DNA from: Mixophyes australis
Taxonomy: Eukaryota; Chordata; Amphibia; Anura; Limnodynastidae
NCBI GenBank assembly: GCA_036250195.1
Contig: JAVHZZ010000002.1
Coordinates: forward strand, 367,352,624 to 367,416,623
Length of the DNA stretch: 64,000 nucleotides
Direction: 5' to 3'
The notes under the pieces are model-generated. The model was not told the origin of the DNA. It saw nothing but the letters and a program-made list of their open reading frames with translations, and did not search any database. This document shows positions 1-9,086 of this stretch, piece after piece (position 1 is the stretch's first letter; each line of letters opens with the position of its first letter). Both the position numbers and the translations under genes were made by a program.

Positions 1-678
1 ACTCCTTAGCCCTCTATGCACAAGTCTGATATTGGACACACTTACTGTCACCTCTGGGCACTGGAATCATTCATTGCTGTGAATACTAAGGGTACATAGT
101 AATATACATATCCAGAAATGCTAGACAGCTGGGCTTCTTCTCTAAACATTCATGTCAGTTGCCTGATGCTTGGAGGATCCAGTGTCACTCAGTACTATGC
201 AAGGTATTGAATGACCCCATGAAACTCTATACAACATGTTGGCATTAGGAGGATGCTTGCTAGGACTCCACCAGGTAAGTGGACCAAGGGATGCTGTACA
301 ATGCATGGTAGTGTAATAATGCTTCTGTATTAAAAGGCATAACCTGACAGGTTAAAAAAAAAGTTCAAGTTTAGCACTCGCGTGTGTGGATGTGGGATCT
401 ACTGAGCAATAGATGGCTGGCAATTAGGAGGGGTATGTCTGCAATACTTGACTTGGGGTTTTCTCTGTGGAATATATGACTGCCATTTAGGGAGAATCTC
501 TATGCAATATACTGTATGTAGGCAGTGGCCTATCGTTGTGCAATATATACGTCTGGAAATGGGGTTATCATTGTGCAATGTATGACTCGTAGTGGGAATA
601 TTTCTGTTCAGTGTATGACTGGCAGTGTGGGGTGGGGAGCAATGCTAAGTATTCAGTTTTATACTGCAGTAAGTAGCT
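1..678. other. unassigned intergenic sequence
   Basis: I see no open frame of note and no repeat family I recognise. The last 8 bases before the hAT element (679-686) are its target duplication. Confidence 0.5.
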
Positions 679-686
679 CTTTCAAC

Positions 687-840
687 TAGGGATGAGCGCA
701 CTCGGATTTTTGAAATCCGAGCCCACCCGAACGTTGCGGATCCGAGTCGGATCCGAGACAGATCCGGGTATTGGCGCCAAATTCAAAAGTGAAACTGAGG
801 CTCTGACTCATAATCCCGTTGTCGGATCTCGCGATACTCG
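687..840. repeat. hAT left terminal and subterminal repeats
   Basis: The terminal repeat is followed by a short palindrome at 702-720 (TCGGATTT..AAATCCGA) and several copies of GGATCCGAG or its complement. The right subterminal region (about 7800-7930) has ATCCGAA, GATCC and related words in the same style. Clusters of short repeats near both ends are typical transposase-binding regions in hAT elements; binding here is inferred. Confidence 0.7.
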
Positions 841-845
841 GATCC

Positions 846-880
846 TATAAATTCCCCGCTAGTCGCCGCCATCTTCACTC
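846..880 (+). promoter_or_regulatory. probable transposase promoter: TATA box plus YY1-like site
   Basis: TATAAA lies at 846-851. About 20 bases downstream CCGCCATCTT (866-875) matches the YY1 consensus, which often sits near the transcription start of mobile elements. Transcription would start near 876-880 and run through the 294-bp array into the transposase gene. There is no RNA evidence. Confidence 0.45.
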
Positions 881-929
881 GGGCATTGATCAGGGTAGAG
901 GGAGGGTGTGTTAGGTGGTCCTCTGTGCT

Positions 930-1010
930 GTTTAGTTCTGTGCTGTTTAGTTCTGTGCTGTTTAGTTCTGTGCTGTTTAGTGCTGTTTAGTGCTGTGCTG
1001 TGCTGTGTTC
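930..1010 (+). repeat. short TGCTGTTTAG-type tandem repeat
   Basis: Several copies of a roughly 15-base unit (TTCTGTGCTGTTTAG), decaying into TGCTG units, sit between the promoter and the 294-bp array inside the hAT element. Confidence 0.7.
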
Positions 1011-2166
1011 TGCAGTATCAGTCCAGTGGTGCTGTGTCCTGTGCTCTGTGCTTCTAAGGGCATAGTTATTTCCCCAATATTCCCCTGTGTTTAAAAAAAA
1101 AAAAAAAAAGTTTTTTTAAAAAATACCAAAAACTACTTTAATATTTTTTAATTACCACAAAATTTTCACAACCAATCCTGCAGTATAAGCCCATTGGTAC
1201 TGCAATATTACCAAGTTCACACATTCAGCAGTAAAAGTCCAGTGGTACTGCAATATTACAAAGTTTACACATTCTGCAGTATCAGTCCAGTGGTGCTGTG
1301 TCCTGTGCTCTGTCCTGCTGAGTTCCGTAGTGCTGCTGGATCCTGTGCCGTGTCCTGTTCAGTCCAGTGGTGCTGTGTCCTGTGCTCTGTGCTTCTAAGG
1401 GCATAGTTTTTTCCCCATTATTCCCAAGTTTTTAAAAAATAAAAAAAAAGTAAAAAATAATAAAAAATTTTAAAAAAAAAAAATATATAATAATTATAAC
1501 CAAATTTGCAAAACCAATCCAGCATTATAAGTCCATTGGTACTGCAATATTACCAATTTCACACATTCTGCAGTATCAGTCCAGTGGTGCTGTGTCCTGT
1601 GCTCTGTCCTGCTGAGTTCCGTAGTGCTGCTGGGTCCTGTGCCGTGTCCTGTTCAGTCCAGTGGTGCTGTGTCCTGTGCTCTGTGCTTCTAAGGGCATAG
1701 TTATTTCCCCACTATTCCCAAGTTTTTTAAAAATAAGAAAAAAGTAAAAAAAAATAAAAAATTAAAAAAAAAAAAAATATATAATAATTATAACCAAATT
1801 TGCAAAACCAATCCAGCATTATAAGTCCATTGGTACTGCAATATTACCAAGTTCACACATTCTGCAGTATCAGTCCAGTGGTGCTGTGTCCTGTGCTCTG
1901 TCCTGCTGAGTTCCGTAGTGCTGCTGGGTCCTGTGCCGTGTCCTGTTCAGTCCAGTGGTGCTGTGTCCTGTGCTCTGTGCTTCTAAGGGCATAGTTATTT
2001 CCCCACTATTCCCAAGTTTTTTAAAAATAAGAAAAAAGTAAAAAAAAATAAAAAATTAAAAAAAAAAAAAATATATAATAATTATAACCAAATTTGCAAA
2101 ACCAATCCAGCAGTATAAGTCCATTGGTACTGCAATATTACCAAGTTCACACATTCTGCAGTATCT
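1010..2166 (+). repeat. 294-bp tandem array in the hAT 5' region
   Basis: The word ATTCTGCAG recurs at 1271, 1565, 1859 and 2153, so the period is exactly 294. A shorter related copy starts near 1010. Each unit has a GC-rich half (CAGTCCAGTGGTGCTGTGTC, twice) and an A/T-homopolymer half. The units starting at 1565 and 1859 are nearly identical, which implies recent expansion. The open frames of 64-70 codons in successive units arise because 294 is divisible by 3; I do not regard them as genes. The array ends just before the transposase start codon. Confidence 0.9.
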
Positions 2167-2167
2167 T

Positions 2168-5100
2168 GTGCTACATATAATGGAGACCAAAAATTTGGAG
2201 GATAAAGTAGGGAAAGATCAAGACCCACTTCCTCCTAATGCTGAAGCTGCTGCCACTAGTCATGACATAGACGATGAAATGCCATCAACGTCGTCTTCCA
2301 AGCCCGATGCCCAATCTCGTAGTACCGGGCATGTAAAATCCAAAAAGCCCAAGTTAAGAAAAAGTAGCAAAAAGAGAAACTTAAAATCATCTGAGGAGAA
2401 ACGTAAAGTTGCCAATATGCCATTTACGACACGGAGTGGCAAGGAACGGCTTAGGCCCTGGCCCGTGTTCATGACTAGTGGTTCAGCTTCACCCACGGAT
2501 CTTAGCCCTCCTCCTCCTCCCCCCCCCTACAAAAAATTGAAGAGAGTTATGCTGTCAGCAACAAAACAGCAAACAACTCTGCCTTCTAAAGAGAAATTAT
2601 CACAAATCCCCAAGGCGAGTCCAAGCGTGTTGGTGGTTGTCAAGCCTGACCTTCCCATCACTGTACGGGAAGAGGTGGCTCGGGAGGAGGCTATTGATGA
2701 TGTAGCTGGCGCTTTGGAGGAACTTGATGATGAGGATGGTGATGTGGTTATTGTAAATGAGGCACCAGGGGGGGAAACAGCTGATGTCCATGGGATGAAA
2801 AAGCCCATCGTCATGCCTGGTCAGAAGACCAAAAAATGCACCTCTTCGGTCTGGAGTTATTTTTATCCAAATCCAGACAACCAATGTATGGCAATATGTA
2901 GCTTATGTAAAGCTCAAATAAGCAGGGGTAAGGATCTTGCCCACCTAGGAACATCCTCCCTTATACGTCACCTGAATAACCTTCATAGTTCAGTGGTTAG
3001 TTCAGGAACTGGGGCTAGGACCCTCATCGGTACAGGGACACCTAAATCCCGTGGTCCAGTTGGATACACACCAGCAACACCCTCCTCGTCAACTTCCTCC
3101 ACAATCTCCATCAGATTCAGTCCTGCAGCCCAAGTCAGCAGCCAGACTGAGTCCTCCTCAATACGGGATTCATCCGAGGAATCCTGCAGCGGTACGCCTA
3201 CTACTGCCACTGCTGCTGTTGCTGCTGTTAGTCGGTCATCTTCCCAGAGGGGAAGTCGTAAGACCGCTAAGTCTTTCACCAAACAATTGACCGTCCAACA
3301 GTCGTTTGCCATGACCACCAAATACGATAGTAGTCACCCTATTGCAAAGCGTATAACTGCGGCTGTAACTGCAATGTTGGTGTTAGACGTGCGCCCGGTG
3401 TCCGCCATCAGTGGAGTGGGATTTAGAGGGTTGATGGAGGTATTGTGTCCCCGGTACCAAATCCCCTCGAGATTCCACTTCACTAGGCAGGCGATACCAA
3501 AAATGTACAGAGAAGTACGATCAAGTGTCCTCAGTGCTCTTAAAAATGCGGTTGTACCCACTGTCCACTTAACCACGGACATGTGGACAAGTGGTTCTGG
3601 GCAAACGAAGGACTATATGACTGTGACAGCCCACTGGGTTGATGCATCCCCTTCCGCAGCAACAGCAACAGCTGCATCAGTAGCAGCATCTACAAAATGG
3701 CTGCTCATGCAAAGGCAGGCAACATTGTGCATTACAGGCTTTAATAAGAGGCACAACGCTGACAACATATTAGAGAAAATGAGGGAAATTATCTCCCAGT
3801 GGCTTACCCCACTTAGACTCTCATGGGGATTTGTGGTGTCAGACAATGCCAGTAACATTGTGCGGGCATTAAATATGGGCAATTTCCAGCACGTCCCATG
3901 TTTTGCCCACACCATTAATTTGGTGGTGCAGCATTACCTCAAGAGTGACAGGGGTGTGCAGGAGATGCTTGCGGTGGCCCGCAAAATTGCTGGACACTTT
4001 CGGCATTCAGCCAGTGCCTACCGCAGACTAGAGGCACATCAAAAAAGCTTGAACCTGCCCTGCCATCACCTCAAACAAGAGGTTGTGACGCGCTGGAACT
4101 CCACCCTCTATATGCTGCAGAGGATGGAGGAGCAGCAAAAGGCCATTCAGGCCTACACAGCCACCTACGACATAGGCAAAGGAGTGGGGATGCGCCTGAG
4201 TCAAGCGCAGTGGAGACTGATTTCCGTGTTGTGCAAGGTTCTGCAGCCATTTGAACTTGCCACACGAGAAGTCAGTTCCGACACTGCCAGCTTGAGTCAG
4301 GTCATTCCCCTGATCAGGCTGTTGCAGAAGCAGCTGGAGAAAGTGAGGGAGGAGCTGGTAAGCCATTGCGATTACACCAAGCATGTAGCTCTTGTGGATG
4401 TAGCCCTTCGTACGCTTTGCCAGGATCCGAGGGTGGTCACTCTTTTAAAGTCAGAGGAATACATTCTGGCCACCGTGCTCGATCCTCGGTTTAAAGCGTA
4501 TGTTGTGTCTCTGTTTCCGGCGGACACAAGTCTACAGCGGTGCAAAGACCTGCTGGTCAGGAGATTGTCCTCTGAAGAGGACCGTGACATGCCAACAGCT
4601 CCACCCTCATTTTCTTCCACATCTATGGCTGCGAGGAAAAAGCTCAGTTTTCCCAAAAGAGGCACTGGCGGGGATGCTGATAACATCTGGTCCGGACTGA
4701 AGGACCTGCCAACCATTGCAGACATGTCTACTCTCGCTGCATTGGATGCTGTGACAATAGAAAAAATTGTGGATGATTACTTTGCTGACACCATCCAAGT
4801 AGACATGTCAGACAGTCCATATTGTTACTGGCAGGAAAAAAAGGCAGTTTGGAAGCCCCTGTACAAACTGGCTCTATTTTACCTGAGTTGTCCCCCCTCC
4901 AGTGTGTACTCGGAAAGAGTTTTTAGTGCAGCGGGGAACCTGGTCAGTGAGCGGCGAAGGAGGTTGCTTCCTCACAACGTTGAAAAAATGATGTTTATAA
5001 AAATGAATAATCAATTCCTCAATGAAGTACAGCACTGCCCTCCAGATACTACAGAGGGACCTGTGGTTGTGGAGTCCAGCGGGGACGAATTGATAATGTG

Positions 5101-5176
5101 TGATGAGGAGGAAGTACACACTGTAGGGGGAGAGGAATCAGAGGTTGAGGATGAGGACGACATCTTGCCTCAGTAG
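2168..5176 (+). CDS. hAT transposase with BED zinc finger, intact
   Basis: This 1002-residue protein would cut and paste the surrounding hAT element in the nucleus. An acidic/basic low-complexity N terminus leads to a BED-type zinc finger at about residues 224-273 (C244, C247, H268, H273). The RNase H-like core follows: the TTDMWTS block carries D472, VVSDNASN carries D560, then CFAHTINLVV and TRWNST blocks, and the C-terminal dimerisation region contains SERVFSAAGN with E916. These three acidic residues fit the hAT catalytic triad, and no stop or frameshift interrupts them. The C-terminal tail is very acidic. The first ATG is at 2168 and a second in-frame ATG is at 2180 (residue 5); which one is used is unclear. 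The gene belongs to the element with ends at 687 and 7947. A domesticated ZBED gene is unlikely, because the frame sits between intact transposon ends. Confidence 0.93.
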   Translation: MLHIMETKNLEDKVGKDQDPLPPNAEAAATSHDIDDEMPSTSSSKPDAQSRSTGHVKSKKPKLRKSSKKRNLKSSEEKRKVANMPFTTRSGKERLRPWPVFMTSGSASPTDLSPPPPPPPYKKLKRVMLSATKQQTTLPSKEKLSQIPKASPSVLVVVKPDLPITVREEVAREEAIDDVAGALEELDDEDGDVVIVNEAPGGETADVHGMKKPIVMPGQKTKKCTSSVWSYFYPNPDNQCMAICSLCKAQISRGKDLAHLGTSSLIRHLNNLHSSVVSSGTGARTLIGTGTPKSRGPVGYTPATPSSSTSSTISIRFSPAAQVSSQTESSSIRDSSEESCSGTPTTATAAVAAVSRSSSQRGSRKTAKSFTKQLTVQQSFAMTTKYDSSHPIAKRITAAVTAMLVLDVRPVSAISGVGFRGLMEVLCPRYQIPSRFHFTRQAIPKMYREVRSSVLSALKNAVVPTVHLTTDMWTSGSGQTKDYMTVTAHWVDASPSAATATAASVAASTKWLLMQRQATLCITGFNKRHNADNILEKMREIISQWLTPLRLSWGFVVSDNASNIVRALNMGNFQHVPCFAHTINLVVQHYLKSDRGVQEMLAVARKIAGHFRHSASAYRRLEAHQKSLNLPCHHLKQEVVTRWNSTLYMLQRMEEQQKAIQAYTATYDIGKGVGMRLSQAQWRLISVLCKVLQPFELATREVSSDTASLSQVIPLIRLLQKQLEKVREELVSHCDYTKHVALVDVALRTLCQDPRVVTLLKSEEYILATVLDPRFKAYVVSLFPADTSLQRCKDLLVRRLSSEEDRDMPTAPPSFSSTSMAARKKLSFPKRGTGGDADNIWSGLKDLPTIADMSTLAALDAVTIEKIVDDYFADTIQVDMSDSPYCYWQEKKAVWKPLYKLALFYLSCPPSSVYSERVFSAAGNLVSERRRRLLPHNVEKMMFIKMNNQFLNEVQHCPPDTTEGPVVVESSGDELIMCDEEEVHTVGGEESEVEDEDDILPQ

Positions 5177-5665
5177 AGCCTGTTTAGTCTGTCTGTACAG
5201 GGAGAGATGAATAGCTTTTTTGGTGTGGGGGCCCAAACAAACCAATCATTTCAGTCAAAGTTGTTTGGTAGGCCCTGTCGCTGAAATGATTTGTGTGTTA
5301 AAGTGTGCATGTCCTATTTCAACAGCAGACCTCTCAACTGCAGCTCATCCCTCCTCTGCGGGGATAATGTCTCCTGTGCTCTGACACGTCACTCTGTGTA
5401 CTCTCAGCCTCAGGATCTGACACTACAGCTACCATGCCTCTTGTAGCAGCCCTCACTCCAGGGCCTCTTCCATGTGCAGTGTCCCCCTCTCTCTTGGGTT
5501 CACTATAGTGGCATGGAGTTCTCCCCCTCATCCAGGGCACACATTCCTTGCCCTGGCTCAGTCACCACGCTCAGACTTCCAGGCAATGCTGGGGGAGCCT
5601 GGGAGCTTCCACCCCAGGTCCCCAGCTACAACTCTCCTCTCCTGTGTCTTCTCTCTCTTTCTGAC

Positions 5666-6527
5666 ACTTTAAAGATCGTGCCTTTAAATGAAAAAGTCAG
5701 TCTTCATTGCACGACTATGTGCAACAGGGACATTTTTTTGGGTTTACAAAGTCAAACAATAACACTACGACCCTGTCTGTCTGGGGTCTGTCAATGACGA
5801 ATTGTCTGGAGCATGTTTGGAGGAGGTATTGTGGCCCCGGTATCAAATTGGGTACCGGGGCCACCCCACTATGCAGTCCAGATACTTGTTTGGTGGAATT
5901 CCGACACGTGGAGGGTTTTTAAATTATATTGTGGCCTCGGTACCAAATTGTGTACCGGGGCCACCACACTACGCAGTCAAGATACTTGTTTGGTGGAATT
6001 CAGACCAGTTGAGGGTTTTATTATTATATTGTGTGGACCACTCTATCTATACCACCACACTACAACTCTATACCACTCTATTTCCTACTTTAATTCTATT
6101 TAATTCTATTTCCTACTTTAATTCTATTACTAATTAATTACCATAAAGAGGAACAAAAAAAACCAATTTTACCCAAAGTATAATATGACTTAGACTTACA
6201 AACACTACACTTTAAAGATCGTGCCTTTAAATGAAAAAGTCAGTCTTCATTGCACGACTATGTGCAACAGGGACATTTTTTTGGGTTTACAAAGTCAAAC
6301 AATAACACTACGACCCTGTCTGTCTGGGGTCTGTCAATGACGAATTGTCTGGAGCATGTTTGGAGGAGGTATTGTGGTCCCGGTATCAAATTGGGTACCG
6401 GGGCCACCCCACTATGCAGTCCAGATACTTGTTTGGTGGAATTCCGACACGTGGAGGGTTTTTAAATTATATTGTGGCCTCGGTACCAAATTGTGTACCG
6501 GGGCCACCACACTACGCAGTCAAGATA
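5666..6527 (+). repeat. 543-bp direct duplication downstream of the transposase
   Basis: A segment starting ACACTTTAAAGATCGTGCC near 5666 recurs near 6209, offset 543 bases, and stays nearly identical for over 300 bases (to about 5985 and 6527). Each copy also contains an internal repeat with GGTACCGGGGCCACC-like words. The frames seen here (up to about 116 codons) are by-products of the duplication. Confidence 0.85.
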
Positions 6528-6739
6528 GATAGATGCGTATTGCGTATCATAGATAAAGTACATTCAGTGGTGTGGGGCAAATTGAAAAATATTCCAAATG
6601 CACTGACATTATCAAAAACAAGAGGTTGTCACACGCTAAAACTCCAACATGTATATGATGGAGAGGATGGAGGAGCAGCCGTATGTGTAGTGTAATGCAG
6701 ATCTGTTGAAGGTTTTTTATATATTTTATTGTGGTGCCC

Positions 6740-7632
6740 AGTGCCCACTCCTCTACGCAGTCCAGATACATTTATTGGTGCGAATCATAAAAGTTCAGGG
6801 TTTTTAATATATATTGTGGTGACCCACTCCTCTACGCAGTCCAGGTACATTTATTGGTGCGAATCATAAAAGTTCAGGGTTTTTAATATATATTGTGGTG
6901 ACCCACTCCTCTACGCAGTCCAGGTACATTTATTGGTGCGAATCATAAAAGTTCAGGGTTTTTAATAGATATTGTGGTGACCCACTCCTCTACGCAGTCC
7001 AGGTACATTTATTGGTGCGAATCATAAAAGTTCAGGGTTTTTAATAGATATTGTGGTGACCCACTCCTCTACGCAGTCCAGGTACATTTATTGGTGCGAA
7101 TCATAAAAGTTCAGGGTTTTTAATATATATTGTGGTGACCCACTCCTCTACGCAGTCCAGGTACAATTATTGGTGCGAATCATAAAAGTTCAGGGTTTTT
7201 AATAGATATTGTGGTGACCCACTCCTCTACGCAGTCCAGGTACATTTATTGGTGCGAATCATAAAAGTTCAGGGTTTTTAATATATATTGTGGTGACCCA
7301 CTCCTCTACGCAGTCCAGGTACAATTATTGGTGCGAATCATAAAAGTTCAGGGTTTTTAAGATATTGTGGTGAGCCACTCCTCTACGCAGTCCAGGTACA
7401 TTTATTGGTGCGAATCATAAAAGTTCAGGGTTTTTAATAGATATTGTGGTGACCCACTCCTCTACGCAGTCCAGGTACAATTATTGGTGCGAATCATAAA
7501 AGTTCAGGGTTTTTGATAGATATTGTGGTGACCCACTCCTCTACGCAGTCCAGGTACATTTATTGGTGCGAATCATAAAAGTTCAGGGTTTTTAATAGAT
7601 ATTGTGGTGACCCACTCCTCTACGCAGTCCAG
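6740..7632 (+). repeat. 79-bp tandem array in the hAT 3' region
   Basis: About eleven head-to-tail copies of a 79-bp unit containing ACCCACTCCTCTACGCAGTC, GGTGCGAATCATAAAAGTTC and a TATT-rich spacer. The unit boundary CCAGGTACAT occurs at 6841 and 6920, giving the period. Copies differ mainly in ATATAT/AGATAT and CATTTATT/CAATTATT variants, and the variants partly alternate, suggesting expansion by blocks of more than one unit. Confidence 0.92.
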
Positions 7633-7955
7633 AAAGATACCTTGTTGCAACGTTTTGGACTAATAACTATATTGTGAGGTGTTCAGAATACACTGTAAAT
7701 TAGTGGAAATGCTTGTTATTGAATGTTATTGAGGTTAATAATAGCCTAGGAGTGAAAATAAGCCCAAAAACTTGATTTTTAAACTTTTTATGTTTTTTTC
7801 AAAAAAAATCCGAATCCAATACCTTAAATCCGAACCGAGACCTTTCGTCAAGTGTTTTGCGAGACAAATCCGAACCTCAAAAATAACGAAAATCCGGATC
7901 CAAAACACAAAACACGAGACCTCAAAAGTCGCCGGTGCACATCCCTACTTTCAAC

Positions 7956-8749
7956 AAACTACATCTGCCAGGATTATATTTTTTCACCATACCACAAACA
8001 TGATTTTCATCTATCCTGCCATGCTAACTTGACATTTCAGTGGCAGTCTTTGTAAACATATAAATGACAATGTAAAATGAAAATGTGCATAATTTGTATT
8101 CTTGGATTCTTGTAACATGGATTCAGAAAGTCCATTCCCAAGCCTGCAGTTGGAGAGAAAACACTATTTACTCTGACATCAGCTTATCTAACCTTGTGCC
8201 TTGTCTAAATTCTTCTACATATGTCTGCATTTATCCTGGTAACTGTTAGTTATGACCTGCTATTACATCCTATGTCAGTATATAAACTATAAATCTTATA
8301 GTGTTGTAAAAACAAAACCTCGTACTGCCTATCTTGTGAGACTTTCCTGTCACTGTGGAGACAACTGGTAATAGAATTGCAGACGAATGAATCAGAGTAT
8401 TCATTATAAAAATGACCCTGAACAATATTTTTAAAATACCAATATTCTACTGAGTATGTCTCAAAATGTAAGTAGAAACTTTCTCATAGGGTCACCTGCG
8501 GTATTAAACCAACGAAGGGTTAAGAAACATTAATCATTTTACTTGCAATAAAATACAAATGAAATATTTGCTTGACTTTAACCTCTTCATGTGTAGGAAA
8601 ATTGAACGGGTTTCTATCTTATCCAGCACGCTTTATTAAATGGGCCCCAAGTGCAATTTTGAGACCTGGGGAGAGTTTTATTGATATTTATATTTTTGGG
8701 GGCAATTTTGTCCACAAGTCACAGGACTTTCTAACTTGTTGTTTGGTGG
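7956..8749. other. unassigned intergenic sequence
   Basis: AT-rich sequence without a recognisable gene or repeat family. It ends with the 8-bp duplication of the next element. Confidence 0.4.
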
Positions 8750-8757
8750 ATTAAGAC

Positions 8758-9078
8758 CATACTTGCCAACTCCCGGAAACAAGTTTCCAGGAGAGGGGGC
8801 TTGACTGGAGGGCGGGAGGGGGCGGGCGAGGCCAATCGCAGCATTTTGGCCCCGCCCCAGCGAAACCGTAAGTTGCATCGCGGGGGCGGGACCAAAATAA
8901 CGCGATTGGCCTCGCTCCGCCCCCTCCCGCCCTCCAAAATGGCATGATTCACCGAGAATCGCGTCAAATGACGTGATTCTCTGTGATATCCGGGATCTGG
9001 GAGAAATGCCAGCTCGCCCGGGAGCTTGACCCGAATTTCGTGAGTCTCCCGGACTTTCCGGGAGAGTTGGCAAGGATG
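8758..9078. mobile_element. hAT MITE, 321 bp, GC-rich foldback
   Basis: An exact 8-bp duplication ATTAAGAC lies at 8750-8757 and 9079-9086. The terminal inverted repeats are CATACTTGCCAACT and, inverted, CATCCTTGCCAACT. The interior is a long imperfect palindrome rich in GGGCGGG/CCCGCCC, so the RNA or single strand would fold into one hairpin. It has no coding capacity and must be moved by a transposase encoded elsewhere. Confidence 0.92.
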
Positions 9079-9086
9079 ATTAAGAC

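Larger units (their letters stand above)
687..7947 (+). mobile_element. complete hAT DNA transposon (ZBED type), 7.26 kb
   Basis: The element is bounded by an exact 8-bp target duplication, CTTTCAAC, at 679-686 and 7948-7955, which is diagnostic for the hAT superfamily. The imperfect terminal inverted repeats read TAGGGATGAGCGC on the left and TAGGGATGTGCAC on the inverted right end. Both subterminal regions are rich in TCCGA/TCGGA words, probably transposase-binding sites (inference). Inside are a promoter near 846, a 294-bp tandem array before the transposase gene, the intact transposase (2168-5176), a 543-bp duplication and a 79-bp tandem array. The clean target duplication and open reading frame suggest a young, possibly autonomous copy. 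Its length is large for hAT because of the arrays. Confidence 0.95.

Noticed and set aside
1194..1994. Cysteine-rich frames of 64-70 codons repeated three times
   Set aside because: They are the same 294-bp tandem unit read in one frame; the period is divisible by 3. Their content follows the DNA repeat and nothing supports translation.
2260..4725. Several minus-strand frames of 60-118 codons
   Set aside because: They overlap the transposase gene on the opposite strand and have no motif.
5334..6695. Frames of 66-116 codons after the transposase
   Set aside because: They occur in duplicated copies of the 543-bp segment and have no domain.
6740..7632. Regularly spaced repeats resembling a CRISPR array
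   Set aside because: The units are head-to-tail without unique spacers and lie in a eukaryotic transposon.
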